From the NCBI GenBank assembly GCA_035549555.1, contig DASZQR010000010.1, positions 1 to 64,000 on the forward strand: a stretch of 64,000 bases of DNA, given 5' to 3'. Made by a program: the position numbers and the translations under genes. The notes beneath the pieces are model-generated. The model ran no database searches. It had not been told where the DNA came from and saw only the letters and a list, made by a program, of their open reading frames with translations. The stretch comes from Patescibacteria group bacterium. GTDB taxonomy: Bacteria; Patescibacteriota; Microgenomatia; UBA8517. Shown here piece by piece: positions 28,756 to 37,564 of the stretch (positions within the stretch are counted from its first letter, which is position 1; each line of letters begins with the position of its first letter).

Positions 28756-31700
28756 TATTGTTTGTCAACAATCCACCAATTGAAATTAATATTATTGATG
28801 TCTGCTGTCGGAATCGAAACTGTAAAACTTGTTCCTTGAACCTTTGTTGTTACCGCTAAAACCTTGCTTGTTGCTGTGCTTGCGGTTACAAAGATTAAAG
28901 AGCTGTTGTTAACAGCATTAGTATTAATAATAACATTTGTTGCTCCAGCTGTAATTGTGCCTGTTCCAGCCGATGTTCCAGCAACATTATATTTATTAGC
29001 AGTAACAGATTGGAACTTTGCATTTCCGTTTGTATCAAAAGTTATCAGTCCGTTCATAAATTCAACATTTCCCAAAGCTAAGTCTTGAATTTTCAAAACG
29101 CCTATTGCATTTATTGATTGATTAGTATCATCAAATGTCAATCCGCCAACATTAAGCTTGCCGTTTACAACTGTATCTCCCAAAGTCGTATCTCCAAGTA
29201 CATTCAATTTTGCAGTATCAAGCTCGTGTAAGTTTGCAATAATTCCGCTATCGCTTGCTGTAAAGCTATCTTGAAGCATTAATGCAATGTTGTTTAGTTG
29301 TGCGCTTCCTGTTGCAGCGATTGCATCAGCGTTAGGATCGTACCAGGTATTATTTACAAAAACCAATACTGTATCTTTGCCGCTTGAAGAGCTCCAGTTT
29401 TCAAGTGCCATACCAATAACTCTTCCGGCTTGTGTAGCTTTAGTTGCGCGTCCAGGTTGATCGCTAGTTGTAAGATAATCTCCTGGAGCAATCTCAGGAG
29501 AATCTGTTGCAATTTTTACGGGAACACGTCCATTAAGAGCAACTGGCTTTGGATTATTTGAAGGATCAACTATATTGTATCCGGTTGATGTAAAGTCATT
29601 ATAGTTATTCGATACTATTCCGATCACATTTCCTTGATAAGCTAAACTAGACTTTGTTAAAACTGAAGTTTGCTGTGTTTGTCCGGTAATTATTCCTCCT
29701 TGACCGTCGCTTACTTTAGTTGTTACGGTTTGGCTGCTTGGAGCAACGATATCGCCATAATCAACGCTTCCGTCTGTTGGATAAAACTCAGCATAATCTG
29801 CAGCTGGAGTTCCAGAACAATCTGTTATTTCATCAAATCCTGCTCCGTTTGTAGTATGACAAAGTGCTGCAGTTCCTGTACTTCTTAGAGTTGTAAATGT
29901 GTTTCCAGCAGAATTTATCTTAAATCTTGTTGTTCCTGAATTGCTTGCTGTTAAAATATCTTGGCTTTCTGTTTGATTAAGAAGTACAAGAGATTGGCCG
30001 ATTGTCGACAATTCATTGGTATTATCAACTGTTAAAAGTGAAGTAGGAGATACTGAAGGGCCAATTCCAACAAGTCCGTTTCCACCCGTACTTGTTCCAC
30101 TATTTAATAATATATTTCCAAGATTATATGTAGTTAAAGTCAAATTAGAAGAATTAAATATTTCGCCAGCTGCAATAGTAAGCGGAGCAGAAGATTTTAT
30201 GTTGCTTGAAACTGGATTCGTAAATGAAAAGTCATATGCATCAACAATATCTCCAGGAGCATTAAATGAAACTGGTAAATTATTTGAAATTTGAGTTTGG
30301 CTTACTCCAAATATAGTTGAACCATTATTTTGTACATCAAGAATATTACCTAAAATTCCATTAGAACCAACATTAAGTTTTAATAAATCTCCAGTTGCAG
30401 TAGTAGAAGATCCTGGGTTCCAATAAATGCTTGCCAAATTACCTGAAGTGAAAGCAGTGGAGGTAGATGTGATATTTAGCAGATTGCCTGTTGTTATGCT
30501 AGACGAATTAAGATAAAGTCCATCGCCAGTTGTCAAAGAGTTTGCATTGAATGCAAATGCTCCAGAGGTTGTCGTGCCAGTTACAACACTTGATGCAAAT
30601 GTTTGAGCTCCTGTACCGCTTGTGAAATTCAGTGCTGTCGCGCCTGTTGAATTACCGATGTTTACTGTTTTTGCAGAAGCTCCTGTTCCAAGATTAAGTG
30701 TCTGTGTCCCGGAAGTTGCAATTCCTGATAAAATATTTACTGTTGAATTTGCCCCTGCTGCTCCAGCAGCGATATTAATCGTTTGCGCTCCTGTGTTAGC
30801 TCCATTTCCAATACCAATTGTATTGCCTCCGGTTCCACTTCCAAAGTTTATTGCAGTGTAGGCACTATTTCCATTGCCGATATTAAGTGCAGTTGTAGCA
30901 TTTCCCCCAAAATTAATAGTTGTTGGGGTTGAATTCAGTAGGTTAAACGAGCTTGAACTACTTGTGAAATTTGATCCGTTAACCGCCAGATCTGACGCGC
31001 TAGTTATAGTTCCTGACCCAGTTGTAGAAATATTTCCAGAAGTTGTCACAGCATCACCGCTTGTAGTAGGTGAGAGTGTAGTTCCTGTTCTAGTCCAATA
31101 TCCAAGAGCTCCAGAGCTTGGGGCTGATGTTGTTAAATTCTTGCTTCCATCAGTATATACAGCTGAGTTTGCTGTAAGTCCTGTGACATTTATTCCTGCT
31201 ATCGTTTCATTTCCTGCTGCTGTTACCACCCAATTTGTTCCATTTATATAGTTAGTTAAATTGCTTCCAAAATTAATACCATTAAATGTGTTATTACTTG
31301 CCGCAGCTGCAACACTTAAATTTACTAGATTGTTAGTGTTTGTTCCAGAAGTTGCAGTTCCTGTTGCAGTTATATTTTCTCCGCTTACTGTTATGCTTCC
31401 GCTTGATGCAGCATTTGTAAATGCCAGTGCCTGAAGATTTGCGCTTGTTGTATTAAGTGCTGTATTCGTGTAACTATAGCTGTTGCCGCTGGTATTTACC
31501 GCAGTTCCCGTTATATTTCCTTGATATCCAAGTGTCCATCTTGTTGTCCCTGAATTGCTGGCGGTCATAATATCTTGATTTTCAGTCTGATTAAATAAAG
31601 CTAATGATTGTCCTATGTTTGATAATTCATTTGCATTGTTTACTGTAAGTAAGGAAGTGGGGGTAACTGACGGCCCAATTCCAACTTTCCCGTTTCCTGT

Positions 31701-34700
31701 CGAGCTTGTACCTGTATTTAGTAAAATATTTCCGGCATTATATGTTGTCAAAGTCAGATCTGATGAATTAAATGTTTCGCCAGCAGCAATATTAAGATTA
31801 GAACTGGACTTGATATTACTTGCAACCGGATTTGTAAAATTAACATCGTATGCAAATCCAACATCTCCAGCTGCAGTGAACTGTGTTGGAAGAGCAGCTA
31901 TTATTTGAGTTTGGCTCACTCCAAATATAGTTGAACCATTATTTTGTACATCAAGAATATTACCTAAAATTCCATTAGAACCAACATTAAGTTTTAATAA
32001 ATCTCCAGTTGCAGTTGTTGAAGCACTTGGTGACCAGCTGAGGTTTGCAATTGCTCCAGATGTAAAAGCCGTTGAAGTAGAAGAAAGTGATAATAAATTA
32101 CCGCTTGTTATTGAGCTGCTTGATATGTCAACAGCGTTTCCACTTGTTAATGAGTTTGCTTGCAAATTAAATCCAGCGTTCACTCCAGTTCCGTTTGTTG
32201 TATTAGGAGCTAGATTGAATGTATCTGTTGCTGTTGCAGGTGATAAAACACCCCCTGATGTCCTACTCCAAAAACCCGAGCTTCCAGTCCCTCCAGAGCC
32301 TCCAACCCAGCTTGGGATTCCAGCTGAAACTGTTAATGTTTGTCCTGACGATCCAATCCCTAGTCTACTTAAGGTTCCACCGGAATTTCTGTAATAAATA
32401 TCTCCAGTTGCATCAGATCCCAGATTTAAAGCCACAGTTCCGCTTCCGTTGCCGATCGTTGTATTTCCGCTTCCTGTTGTATTAATATTTGTTGCCCCAA
32501 TTAAATTTGTAGTTGAGCTCAGGTTTCCTACGTTTACTGTTGTGGCGTTTGTTGTTCCGACGCCAAGAGTTCCGGAAGTTAATGTATCATATCTTGTTGA
32601 AGGAGAAACTAAAATGTTTCCAGAATTATCAAGAGTAAATTTAGTGCTTGATGTTGTTCCAGCATCAATTAAGTCACCGCTATTTTCAGCAATAGTAACT
32701 CCAGCTGTTGTTGAATTTGTTCCGATTCCGAGCTGTGTGGTTGCCGTATTCCAGAAAAAACTATTATTCCCTGTAATGCTACTTGCCCCGTTATAATATG
32801 CAATTTGTCCGCTTGCACCGCTTCCAGAAATACCGCCTGTTCCAGTAGTACATGTTACTAAATTGTTTGATCCATCTAAACACAAAGCACTTCCAGTGCC
32901 AAGTGATAAATTAGTAAGACTAATGTTGCCTGCAAGTGTAGTGGTGTCTTTTGCGCTTGCAATATTAATTGCATCAGCGGTTGTATCATTTGTTCCTATA
33001 TTAATAATATTGCCAGCATTTCCTGTTCCAATGTTTATGGTTTTTGCGTTATTTCCCGTCCCAAGATTGAGAGCGTTTGCTGTTCCTGAATCAATTGTTC
33101 CAGCTCCTGCAAATGTTAAGGCAGTAGATGAAACGTTGATTGTATCTAAGCTTGGAACTCCTGTTATATTTCCTGAAGTATCAAGGTTAAAAGCGTTAGA
33201 AGATAAAGCAAGCGTTCCACTTGTATTACCAACAGTAGTATTTGCAACTCCTGTACTATTTATATTTGTTGTCCCAGTTAAAGTTAGTCCACCTGTGCCT
33301 TGAAGAAGTCCGCTTTGGGCATTTACTCCAACTGCAACCAAAGAAGAATTAAGGGTCTCTGCTCCAGCGGCAGTGACAATGAAATTTGTACTATTTATAT
33401 AGTTTGATAAACCTGAACCAAAATTTATTCCATTAAAAGTATTACTTCCAGCAGTTATTGCTGAAAGATTAATAAGGTTATTCGTATTAGTTCCGCTCGC
33501 TGGAATAGACCCGGTTGCAGATACGTTTATACCGTTTGTAATGATTCCAGCTCCGGTATTTGAATTTGATAAAGCAAAGTTGGCAAGAATACCGTTGTTG
33601 GCTGAAATTGGGTTTTGTATATCAAGCTGGTAGCTTGGTGTTGTTGTTCCTGCTCCAATTTGTCCGGTAGTTGCTATTGTGTCTCCTTCAGTAGCTGGTG
33701 TTAATATTGTTCCAGTTCTTGTCCAAAAACCGATTGTTCCACTGCCACTTCCGCTAACCCAACTGAGATTTCCCGAACCGTCATTAGTTAACGTAGATCC
33801 GCCTGCTCCTTGAGTTGTAGGAAATGAATAAGTCACTCCATTAACTTTAGTAATATTGCCAAATGTTGCGTTTCCTGCCGCTGAGAGGTCTGATGCAAGT
33901 GTCGTCACTCCAGAAACATTTAAAGCTCCAGACAATACGCTTGCTCCCGAAATTGCTAAATCTCCGCTTCCTGTAATCTTACCACCGACATTAAGAGCAC
34001 CAGAAAGAGCGGTGGCACCTTTAACATTTAAATCATTATTAATAGTAGTAGTACCGGTTGTTGCTGAAATACTTGTTGTAGTTGAGGTAAGTCCGATATT
34101 AAGAGATGTTACGTTTTTTGGTAATAAATTAAATGTTGCACTTGATGAAGTCAAATCGCCTGATATATCAACATTTTTTGCAAAAGTTGCATTGTCTGAT
34201 GCTTCCAGCGTTCCAGTTGAAACATCGGTTGATGTTAAACCCTTTACAAAATCCGCAACTTGTTTAAAAGAAGACTCAATGTTTACATTAAAAACCGGGA
34301 CATTAGCTTTTGTCTCTGCTGCCAAAACTTGGACATTTTGTCCAAATTTTGAGGCCACATCTTTATTATCCGCAAAATTATTATTCCTGGAGCTTAAAAA
34401 ACTTTTAACAGCACCAGGCATACCTGGAAAGTAATTTACCGCAATATTATCCGCATTAGCTTTGAATAAGTTCGTTGCGGAGATTACTGCGGGAGAAATT
34501 TTAAATACTCCTGCAATCAAAATAAAACCAAAAAAAGAAAAACCAACTATTTTTAGAATATTTTTTTGCTGAGGTGCAAGCGTTGGGGCATTATATATAT
34601 CTATTGGAGTAGGTAATGCTTCAGTGATGATATTAGGGTTTATTTTAAGAGGTTCTACTATATTATCTATCTTAATTATTTTCGGGGTATCACTAACAGT

Positions 34701-34925
34701 TTGATTAACAACAATTTTCTTTATATATTCTTTTCTTGGCGTCTTAAAACCATTTATCTTTAACTCTGTAAGTTTTGAAATTTCATATCTTCTGTGGCCG
34801 CCATTAGTTCTTACTGCAATAAGTTTTCCAGCAACTTCCCATCTTCTTAAGGTTTTAGTAGATACTCCAAGTTTTATTGCAGCTTCATTAATGGAGATAT
34901 ATTTATTTCGGGGCAGTTTACTCAT
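28755..34925 (-). CDS. Giant membrane-tethered fibre with cytoplasmic MerR-type HTH
   Basis: A 2056-residue protein with three parts. Residues 9-56 form a MerR/excisionase helix-turn-helix ('ISINEAAIKLGVSTKTLRRW' and 'GGHRRY'). After a 65-residue linker comes one membrane helix (about 123-141). Then follow about 1,550 residues of Gly/Ser/Thr/Asn-rich beta repeats such as 'KTVNIGNSTGATALNFTSG' and 'LNIGTGNNAKTINIG', typical of trimeric fibre or tail-fibre proteins. Residues about 1715-1862 form a folded domain ('DYAEFYPTDG', 'NGRVPVKI', 'PGDYLTTSDQPGRA', 'GRVIGMALE') shared with the pseudo-c protein at 35089; a last beta region follows. By topology the HTH is inside and the fibre outside, as in a one-component membrane transcription regulator or an anchor that uses DNA-binding folds structurally. 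It heads the 22-kb giant operon, and its ATG is 163 bp from the divergent ATPase operon. Confidence 0.88.
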   Translation of the reverse strand: MSKLPRNKYISINEAAIKLGVSTKTLRRWEVAGKLIAVRTNGGHRRYEISKLTELKINGFKTPRKEYIKKIVVNQTVSDTPKIIKIDNIVEPLKINPNIITEALPTPIDIYNAPTLAPQQKNILKIVGFSFFGFILIAGVFKISPAVISATNLFKANADNIAVNYFPGMPGAVKSFLSSRNNNFADNKDVASKFGQNVQVLAAETKANVPVFNVNIESSFKQVADFVKGLTSTDVSTGTLEASDNATFAKNVDISGDLTSSSATFNLLPKNVTSLNIGLTSTTTSISATTGTTTINNDLNVKGATALSGALNVGGKITGSGDLAISGASVLSGALNVSGVTTLASDLSAAGNATFGNITKVNGVTYSFPTTQGAGGSTLTNDGSGNLSWVSGSGSGTIGFWTRTGTILTPATEGDTIATTGQIGAGTTTPSYQLDIQNPISANNGILANFALSNSNTGAGIITNGINVSATGSIPASGTNTNNLINLSAITAGSNTFNGINFGSGLSNYINSTNFIVTAAGAETLNSSLVAVGVNAQSGLLQGTGGLTLTGTTNINSTGVANTTVGNTSGTLALSSNAFNLDTSGNITGVPSLDTINVSSTALTFAGAGTIDSGTANALNLGTGNNAKTINIGTGNAGNIINIGTNDTTADAINIASAKDTTTLAGNISLTNLSLGTGSALCLDGSNNLVTCTTGTGGISGSGASGQIAYYNGASSITGNNSFFWNTATTQLGIGTNSTTAGVTIAENSGDLIDAGTTSSTKFTLDNSGNILVSPSTRYDTLTSGTLGVGTTNATTVNVGNLSSTTNLIGATNINTTGSGNTTIGNGSGTVALNLGSDATGDIYYRNSGGTLSRLGIGSSGQTLTVSAGIPSWVGGSGGTGSSGFWSRTSGGVLSPATATDTFNLAPNTTNGTGVNAGFNLQANSLTSGNAVDISSSSITSGNLLSLSSTSTAFTSGAIANLSWSPSASTTATGDLLKLNVGSNGILGNILDVQNNGSTIFGVSQTQIIAALPTQFTAAGDVGFAYDVNFTNPVASNIKSSSNLNIAAGETFNSSDLTLTTYNAGNILLNTGTSSTGNGKVGIGPSVTPTSLLTVNNANELSNIGQSLALFNQTENQDIMTASNSGTTRWTLGYQGNITGTAVNTSGNSYSYTNTALNTTSANLQALAFTNAASSGSITVSGENITATGTATSGTNTNNLVNLSVAAAASNNTFNGINFGSNLTNYINGTNWVVTAAGNETIAGINVTGLTANSAVYTDGSKNLTTSAPSSGALGYWTRTGTTLSPTTSGDAVTTSGNISTTGSGTITSASDLAVNGSNFTSSSSSFNLLNSTPTTINFGGNATTALNIGNGNSAYTAINFGSGTGGNTIGIGNGANTGAQTINIAAGAAGANSTVNILSGIATSGTQTLNLGTGASAKTVNIGNSTGATALNFTSGTGAQTFASSVVTGTTTSGAFAFNANSLTTGDGLYLNSSSITTGNLLNITSTSTAFTSGNLASIYWNPGSSTTATGDLLKLNVGSNGILGNILDVQNNGSTIFGVSQTQISNNLPVSFNAPGDIVDAYDFSFTNPVSSNIKSSAPLTIAAGEIFNSSNLTLTTYNLGNILLNSGTSTGGNGLVGIGPSVSPTSLLTVDNTNELSTIGQSLVLLNQTESQDILTASNSGTTRFKINSAGNTFTTLRSTGTAALCHTTNGAGFDEITDCSGTPAADYAEFYPTDGSVDYGDIVAPSSQTVTTKVSDGQGGIITGQTQQTSVLTKSSLAYQGNVIGIVSNNYNDFTSTGYNIVDPSNNPKPVALNGRVPVKIATDSPEIAPGDYLTTSDQPGRATKATQAGRVIGMALENWSSSSGKDTVLVFVNNTWYDPNADAIAATGSAQLNNIALMLQDSFTASDSGIIANLHELDTAKLNVLGDTTLGDTVVNGKLNVGGLTFDDTNQSINAIGVLKIQDLALGNVEFMNGLITFDTNGNAKFQSVTANKYNVAGTSAGTGTITAGATNVIINTNAVNNSSLIFVTASTATSKVLAVTTKVQGTSFTVSIPTADINNINFNWWIVDKQ
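30307..30401 (-). repeat. 95-bp exact intragenic repeat, copy A
   Basis: Identical to 31921-32015 (offset 1,614 bp), with similarity extending about 15 bp further with one mismatch. It codes for the fibre segment 'LKLNVGSNGILGNILDVQN' and following residues. Such identity between otherwise diverged repeats points to recent duplication or gene conversion within the fibre gene. Confidence 0.85.
31921..32015 (-). repeat. 95-bp exact intragenic repeat, copy B
   Basis: Second copy of the repeat at 30307-30401. Recombination between the two would delete 538 codons in frame (1,614 bp is divisible by three), giving a shorter but intact fibre. Confidence 0.85.
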
Positions 34926-35046
34926 AGTATTTAAATATTTTTATATTAGCTTCAAAAATTTAGACATTGTCCAAGATTTTGTATATACATTAAGACATTT
35001 ATTAAAGTAGCTTGTCAATAAGCAACTTATTTTTTTCGATAGGGTA

Positions 35047-35085
35047 TTGACCAGTGTTTTGGTAATAAGTAGTATTACTTAATAC
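35047..35085 (+). promoter_or_regulatory. Promoter and nested palindromes before the pseudo-c/F1 operon
   Basis: TTGACC (35047-35052), 17-nt spacer, TAGTAT (35070-35075), start near 35082. Over the -10 lie nested inverted repeats: GTAATA/TATTAC (35062-35067 with 35073-35078), AAGTA/TACTT (35067-35071 with 35076-35080) and GTATTA/TAATAC (35072-35077 with 35080-35085). They look like an operator and end 3 nt before the ATG. The shared intergenic region also serves the divergent fibre gene, whose own promoter could not be placed. Confidence 0.5.
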
Positions 35086-35088
35086 GCC

Positions 35089-35859
35089 ATGCCCAAAAAA
35101 ATTTTATTAGTAATATTTATATTAGGAATTTTAAGTACAAATAATGTTTTTGCTCAGACACAATCTTTTACAGATGTGGGTTCTTCAATTTCTGTTAGTG
35201 GTAATAATATCCAAGACGGAGACATAATTTGTTCGGGATCATCAGGCTATATTCTCTGTCAAAATGAATACGACTCTTCTATGTATGGGGTTGTAGACTC
35301 CAATCCTTCAGCAGATGTACAAATAGTAGACTTAACTAATTCTCAAACAGTAGTTTCAAGAGGTGAAGTTCCTCTTCGAGTTTCTTCTATAAATGGAGAA
35401 ATTAAAAAGGGAGATTTCTTAACAAGCTCTAAAATTCCGGGAGTGGCAGAGTTATCAATTAATCCTGGTTTTGTGATTGGAACAGCTCTTCAGGATTACA
35501 ATTCTACTGACAAAAATGCGATTGGAACCATTCAAGCAAGTTTAAATATCCATCCGCGAACAGATTTAAATTTAAATGCAAGAACAAATTTAGTTTCTCT
35601 TTTACAAAACGGCCTTGCAGGTTTGGGTATAAGTCCTATTTCTGCCCTTCGTTACATTCTCGCCTCAATTCTTGTTATTTCATCATTTGTCATAGGATTT
35701 GTCTACTTTGGCCGTATTGCAAAAACGGGAGTTGAAGCAATCGGAAGAAATCCTTTGGCAGGAATCCGTATTCAGGCAAGCGTTATTATAAACGTCGCAG
35801 TCATGATTGCGATTGTTCTTGTAGGCCTAGTTGCAGCTTATCTAGTTTTAATTATTTAA
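35089..35859 (+). CDS. Surface domain fused to an F0 c-subunit-like hairpin lacking the carboxylate
   Basis: 256 residues. Residues 1-22 are a signal peptide ending 'NNVFA'. Residues about 25-155 form an extracellular domain related to the fibre's C-terminal domain ('QDGDIICS', 'RGEVPLRV', 'KKGDFLTSSKIPGVA', 'GFVIGTALQ'). Residues about 185-256 form two membrane helices joined by the loop 'AKTGVEAIGRNPLAGIRI', closely matching the polar loop of ATP synthase subunit c. In E. coli c the ion-binding Asp61 lies 20 residues after the loop Arg41; here the equivalent residue (20 after Arg220) is Ile240, and neither helix has an acidic residue. Topology predicts the loop inside and both termini outside, as in a real c ring, so a ring would be decorated on its outer face. 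It is first in an operon with gpmI and the F1 genes. A proton-carrying role is unlikely. Confidence 0.85.
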   Translation: MPKKILLVIFILGILSTNNVFAQTQSFTDVGSSISVSGNNIQDGDIICSGSSGYILCQNEYDSSMYGVVDSNPSADVQIVDLTNSQTVVSRGEVPLRVSSINGEIKKGDFLTSSKIPGVAELSINPGFVIGTALQDYNSTDKNAIGTIQASLNIHPRTDLNLNARTNLVSLLQNGLAGLGISPISALRYILASILVISSFVIGFVYFGRIAKTGVEAIGRNPLAGIRIQASVIINVAVMIAIVLVGLVAAYLVLII

Positions 35860-35862
35860 TAA

Positions 35863-37560
35863 ATGTTTTTTAGTCTTTTTTCAAAACCAAAAGTAAAAGT
35901 AAATGCCGGAAAAACAAATCCGGTTGTTCTAGTCATACTTGACGGATGGGGAATAGCTCCGGCATCAGATGGAAATGCAATTACTCTTGCAAATCCAGAT
36001 AACTATAACAATCTACTTGCAAACTACCCGCATTCAGAACTTTTAGCATCAGGAGAATCTGTTGGTTTACCGGCAAATGAAGTGGGAAATACTGAAGTAG
36101 GTCATTTAAATATCGGAGCTGGGCGTGTAATCTTACAAGATCTTCCAAAAATAAATAAAGCAATTCAGGATGGTTCTTTTTTTGAGAACAGAGCTTTTTA
36201 TCATGCCGGATTCCACGCACAAAAAAATAATTCCAAAATTCATATCATGGGGCTTGTAAGTACAGGAAAAGTTCATTCATCTATAGATCATTTATATGCA
36301 CTACTAGAATTTTTCCAAAAAACAAATAACACAAGACCTATTTATATTCACTTATTCACAGATGGTCGTGATGCACCTCCACAGGAGGGAATTAATGTCG
36401 TTACAAAACTCGAAGATTATCTTAATAAGACAAAATCTGCCCAAATCGCAACAATATCTGGAAGATATTATGCAATGGACCGCGATAAAAGGTGGGATCG
36501 TACTAAAAAAACTTATGAGGCAATGGTAAAAGCAATCGGTCCAACAGCAACTTCAGCAAGCGAAGCCTTAAAGGCTAGCTACGCTGCAGGTATTACTGAT
36601 GAATTTATCGTACCAACAATTATTAACAAAAACGGTTTGGTTGAAAATAACGACGCTGCGGTCTTCTTTAATTTTAGAATTGATAGACCAAGACAGCTTA
36701 CGATGTCTTTTGTTATAAAAGATTTTACAAAATCAAATTTAACATGGGAATTTGACCCTTACGCTGTTGATTACGAACATAAACACGAAGGAGATAAAGA
36801 AGTTGTTTTAGATAAAGAGCCATTTGCAAGAGGAGGGGTATTATCAAACCTTTATTTTGTAACAATGACACAATATCAAAAAAATATCCCAGTAAATGAC
36901 ATCGGCTTTCCGCCTGAAATAGTTTCTGATTGTTTGTCTGTTATTCTTTCAAAAAATAATATTGAACAAATGCATATGGCAGAAAGCGAAAAAGAGCGTT
37001 TTGTAACTTATTACTTTGACGGCCTTCGGGAAGAGAAGCAGGAAGGAGAAGACGTCGCAATTGTTCCTTCTCCCCATGTACCAACATATGACAAAAAGCC
37101 GGAAATGTCAGTTTATTCTTTAACCGAAGAATTTAAAAAAGTTTTAAACAAAGACATGTATAAATTTATTGTTATGAACATAGCAAATGCTGATATGGTT
37201 GGGCATACTGGAAATATACAAGCAACTATTAAAGCCATTAAAGCAGTCGATGCATGCCTTAAAGAAATCGCCGAAAGTGTTATGGTTTGTAATGGTACGT
37301 TATTGATTACAGCAGATCATGGAAATGCTGAACAAAAACTTAGATATGACTCAAGCAGTTTCTTTTTTACGTCAGACAAAGGGAAAATGAGCACAGATCA
37401 CACCACAAATCCAGTGCCTTTCATCGCTGTAAGTAAAAATTTATTTAGATCTAATAAACAAATTCCAAAAGGAATCCTTGCTGATATATCTCCAACAATT
37501 TTAAAATTATTAGGTTTAGAAATTCCACCTGTCATGACAGGCAAAAATCTATTAAGCTGA
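35863..37560 (+). CDS. gpmI: 2,3-bisphosphoglycerate-independent phosphoglycerate mutase
   Basis: Interconverts 3- and 2-phosphoglycerate in glycolysis in a two-metal, alkaline-phosphatase-superfamily mechanism. Seen: 'LVILDGWGIAP' (metal-binding Asp), 'GNTEVGHLNIGAGR', 'HLFTDGRDAPP', 'ISGRYYAMDRDKRW', 'NIANADMVGHTGN' and 'LITADHGNAE', all in family order. At 565 residues it is slightly longer than the usual 510-550 and has about 20 extra N-terminal residues. Oddity: the nucleophile motif, normally GNSEVGH, reads GNTEVGH, replacing the phosphorylated Ser by Thr. Threonine serves as nucleophile elsewhere in the superfamily, so activity is plausible. It starts 3 nt after the pseudo-c gene and ends 4 nt before the b-like subunit, placing a glycolytic enzyme inside the F1 operon. 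Confidence 0.95.
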   Translation: MFFSLFSKPKVKVNAGKTNPVVLVILDGWGIAPASDGNAITLANPDNYNNLLANYPHSELLASGESVGLPANEVGNTEVGHLNIGAGRVILQDLPKINKAIQDGSFFENRAFYHAGFHAQKNNSKIHIMGLVSTGKVHSSIDHLYALLEFFQKTNNTRPIYIHLFTDGRDAPPQEGINVVTKLEDYLNKTKSAQIATISGRYYAMDRDKRWDRTKKTYEAMVKAIGPTATSASEALKASYAAGITDEFIVPTIINKNGLVENNDAAVFFNFRIDRPRQLTMSFVIKDFTKSNLTWEFDPYAVDYEHKHEGDKEVVLDKEPFARGGVLSNLYFVTMTQYQKNIPVNDIGFPPEIVSDCLSVILSKNNIEQMHMAESEKERFVTYYFDGLREEKQEGEDVAIVPSPHVPTYDKKPEMSVYSLTEEFKKVLNKDMYKFIVMNIANADMVGHTGNIQATIKAIKAVDACLKEIAESVMVCNGTLLITADHGNAEQKLRYDSSSFFFTSDKGKMSTDHTTNPVPFIAVSKNLFRSNKQIPKGILADISPTILKLLGLEIPPVMTGKNLLS

Positions 37561-37564
37561 AAAT

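Noticed and set aside
28864-34434. Many plus-strand frames of 70-190 codons opposite the fibre gene
   Set aside because: They are antisense shadows of low-complexity Thr/Ser/Gly codons; their Val/Pro-rich translations show no domains.
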